Shown here in pieces: positions 5,709-6,455 of a stretch of DNA of 6,455 nt. Numbering within the stretch: the first letter of the stretch is position 1; each line of letters opens with the position of its first letter. The translations under genes were made by a program, and so were the position numbers. Origin of the DNA: an uncultured Rhodospirillales bacterium (GTDB taxonomy: Bacteria > Pseudomonadota > Alphaproteobacteria > Acetobacterales > Acetobacteraceae); NCBI GenBank assembly GCA_903844785.1, contig CAIMVB010000354.1:1-6455 (forward strand), read 5' to 3'. Under the pieces are notes generated by a model. It saw only the letters and a list, made by a program, of their open reading frames with translations. It was not told where the DNA came from and ran no database searches.

Positions 5709-6455
5709 CCACCTTGGCGCGGGCAGGGCGGTGGCCAACCGCCCCTTGAACCCTGCCGCGCGCAATTGGCCGGAGATTTCTTCCGCTAAATTCCAAGGCA
5801 GAACCAGAATGGCGTCCGGCGCCATGGCCAGCAGCGCTTCCGGCGAGACAATCGGAATGGCGCTGCCTGGCAAAATCCTGTCCTGCTTGGCCGGGTTGCG
5901 GTCCGCCACCGCCACAAAATCCGCTGCCGTCACGCCAGCGGCATTCAGGAAGGTATTGCCCTTCGCCGCCGCGCCATAGGCGCCAAGCCGCATGCCTGCT
6001 GCGCGGCATTGCGCCAACCAGGCATTGAAGGCCGCCAGCGCTTCCGCCACGCGGACATTGAAGCCCTGGTAGAAGGCATCGCCCGCAATGCCGCGTGCTT
6101 CTTCTTCCGCGCGCACCGCAACCAGCCCAGGCCCTTCCGCCCGTTCGGTATCCGCGCTCGCGAAATAGCGGAGACTCCCGCCATGGGTGGTGAGCTTCTC
6201 AACATCAAAAACGCGCAAGCCCTGCGCGGCGAGTAAGCGTTCCACGGCGTAAAGCGACCAATAGGCGTAATGTTCGTGATAGATCGTATCGAATTGCACG
6301 CCATCCACGAGTGAGAGCAGATGCGGCGCTTCAATGGTAACTACTCCGCGTGGCCCCGCGAGATGCGCAAGCCCCGCCGCAAAATCCACCACATCCGGGA
6401 CATGCGCCAACACATTATTGGCAATCACCAAATCCGCATGGCCGCGCCTGGCCAC
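5703..6455 (-). CDS. SAM-dependent class I methyltransferase, sugar C-methyltransferase type (partial, 5' end outside window)
   Basis: This is the C-terminal 250 residues or so of a methyltransferase of the TylC3/NovU/KijD1-like group, which move a methyl group from S-adenosylmethionine to a carbon of a nucleotide-linked keto-deoxysugar. Visible parts are the end of the Rossmann-fold SAM domain (ADLVIANNVLAHVPDVVDF, about residues 7-25) and YHEH at 59-62, which matches the Tyr/Glu/His catalytic region described in this family. HGGSLRYF follows at 91-98. The C-terminal Methyltransf_14 domain has GAYGAAAKGNTFLN (158-171) and the VLPWN segment at 218-222. Full proteins are about 400-415 residues, so about 150, including the N-terminal zinc-binding cysteine region, lie beyond the window. 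The GTG at the very end is an internal codon. The gene is convergent with the small membrane protein gene and is probably part of a sugar or surface-glycan locus to the right. Substrate and exact reaction are not determined. Confidence 0.88.
   Translation of the reverse strand: MARRGHADLVIANNVLAHVPDVVDFAAGLAHLAGPRGVVTIEAPHLLSLVDGVQFDTIYHEHYAYWSLYAVERLLAAQGLRVFDVEKLTTHGGSLRYFASADTERAEGPGLVAVRAEEEARGIAGDAFYQGFNVRVAEALAAFNAWLAQCRAAGMRLGAYGAAAKGNTFLNAAGVTAADFVAVADRNPAKQDRILPGSAIPIVSPEALLAMAPDAILVLPWNLAEEISGQLRAAGFKGRLATALPAPRWL

Noticed and set aside
1..6455. Mobile elements, CRISPR repeats, tRNA or rRNA genes
   Set aside because: I looked for direct-repeat arrays, transposase motifs and tRNA-like cloverleaf sequence on both strands and saw none. 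The window is almost fully occupied by the genes listed.

Overview
The window most resembles the chromosome of a GC-rich alphaproteobacterium. The protein style and the SBP-B-C-D-F transporter layout would suit the Acetobacteraceae/Rhodospirillales, but this is an impression from the sequence, not a database result. No rRNA, tRNA, CRISPR array, insertion sequence or phage gene is visible.

Positions 1-5112 hold one co-directional (+) operon for a Dpp/Opp-type ABC importer of the peptide/nickel family. In order it encodes the C-terminal part of a family 5 periplasmic solute-binding protein (its 5' end lies outside the window), two inner-membrane permeases (DppB-like, then DppC-like) and two ATPases (DppD-like, then DppF-like). 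The binding protein captures the solute in the periplasm, the permease pair forms the channel, and the ATPase pair powers transport. The genes are tightly packed. SBP and permease are separated by 54 bases holding a perfect 8-bp GC hairpin. DppB and DppC are 2 bases apart. DppC/DppD overlap by 1 base (TAATG) and DppD/DppF by 8 bases (ATGGCTGA). The substrate (peptide, nickel, glutathione or another solute) cannot be read from the sequence.

Positions 5113-5234 are a short non-coding gap with a weak GC hairpin after the operon, a possible promoter, and a perfect 9-bp inverted repeat ending two bases before the next start codon. Positions 5235-5708 encode a 157-residue membrane protein that I do not recognise. 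It has three predicted hydrophobic segments and a cysteine-containing C-terminal segment that faintly recalls a SHOCT domain.

Positions 5703-6455 (minus strand) hold the C-terminal part of a SAM-dependent methyltransferase of the sugar C-methyltransferase type, cut by the window end. Its stop codon overlaps that of the small membrane protein tail to tail by 6 bases. It is probably part of a separate sugar or surface-polysaccharide locus.

Most of the window is ordinary transporter biology. The parts least explained by known families are the small membrane protein with its inverted repeat and leader, and the SBP/permease hairpin. I see no convincing evidence of a wholly new system.
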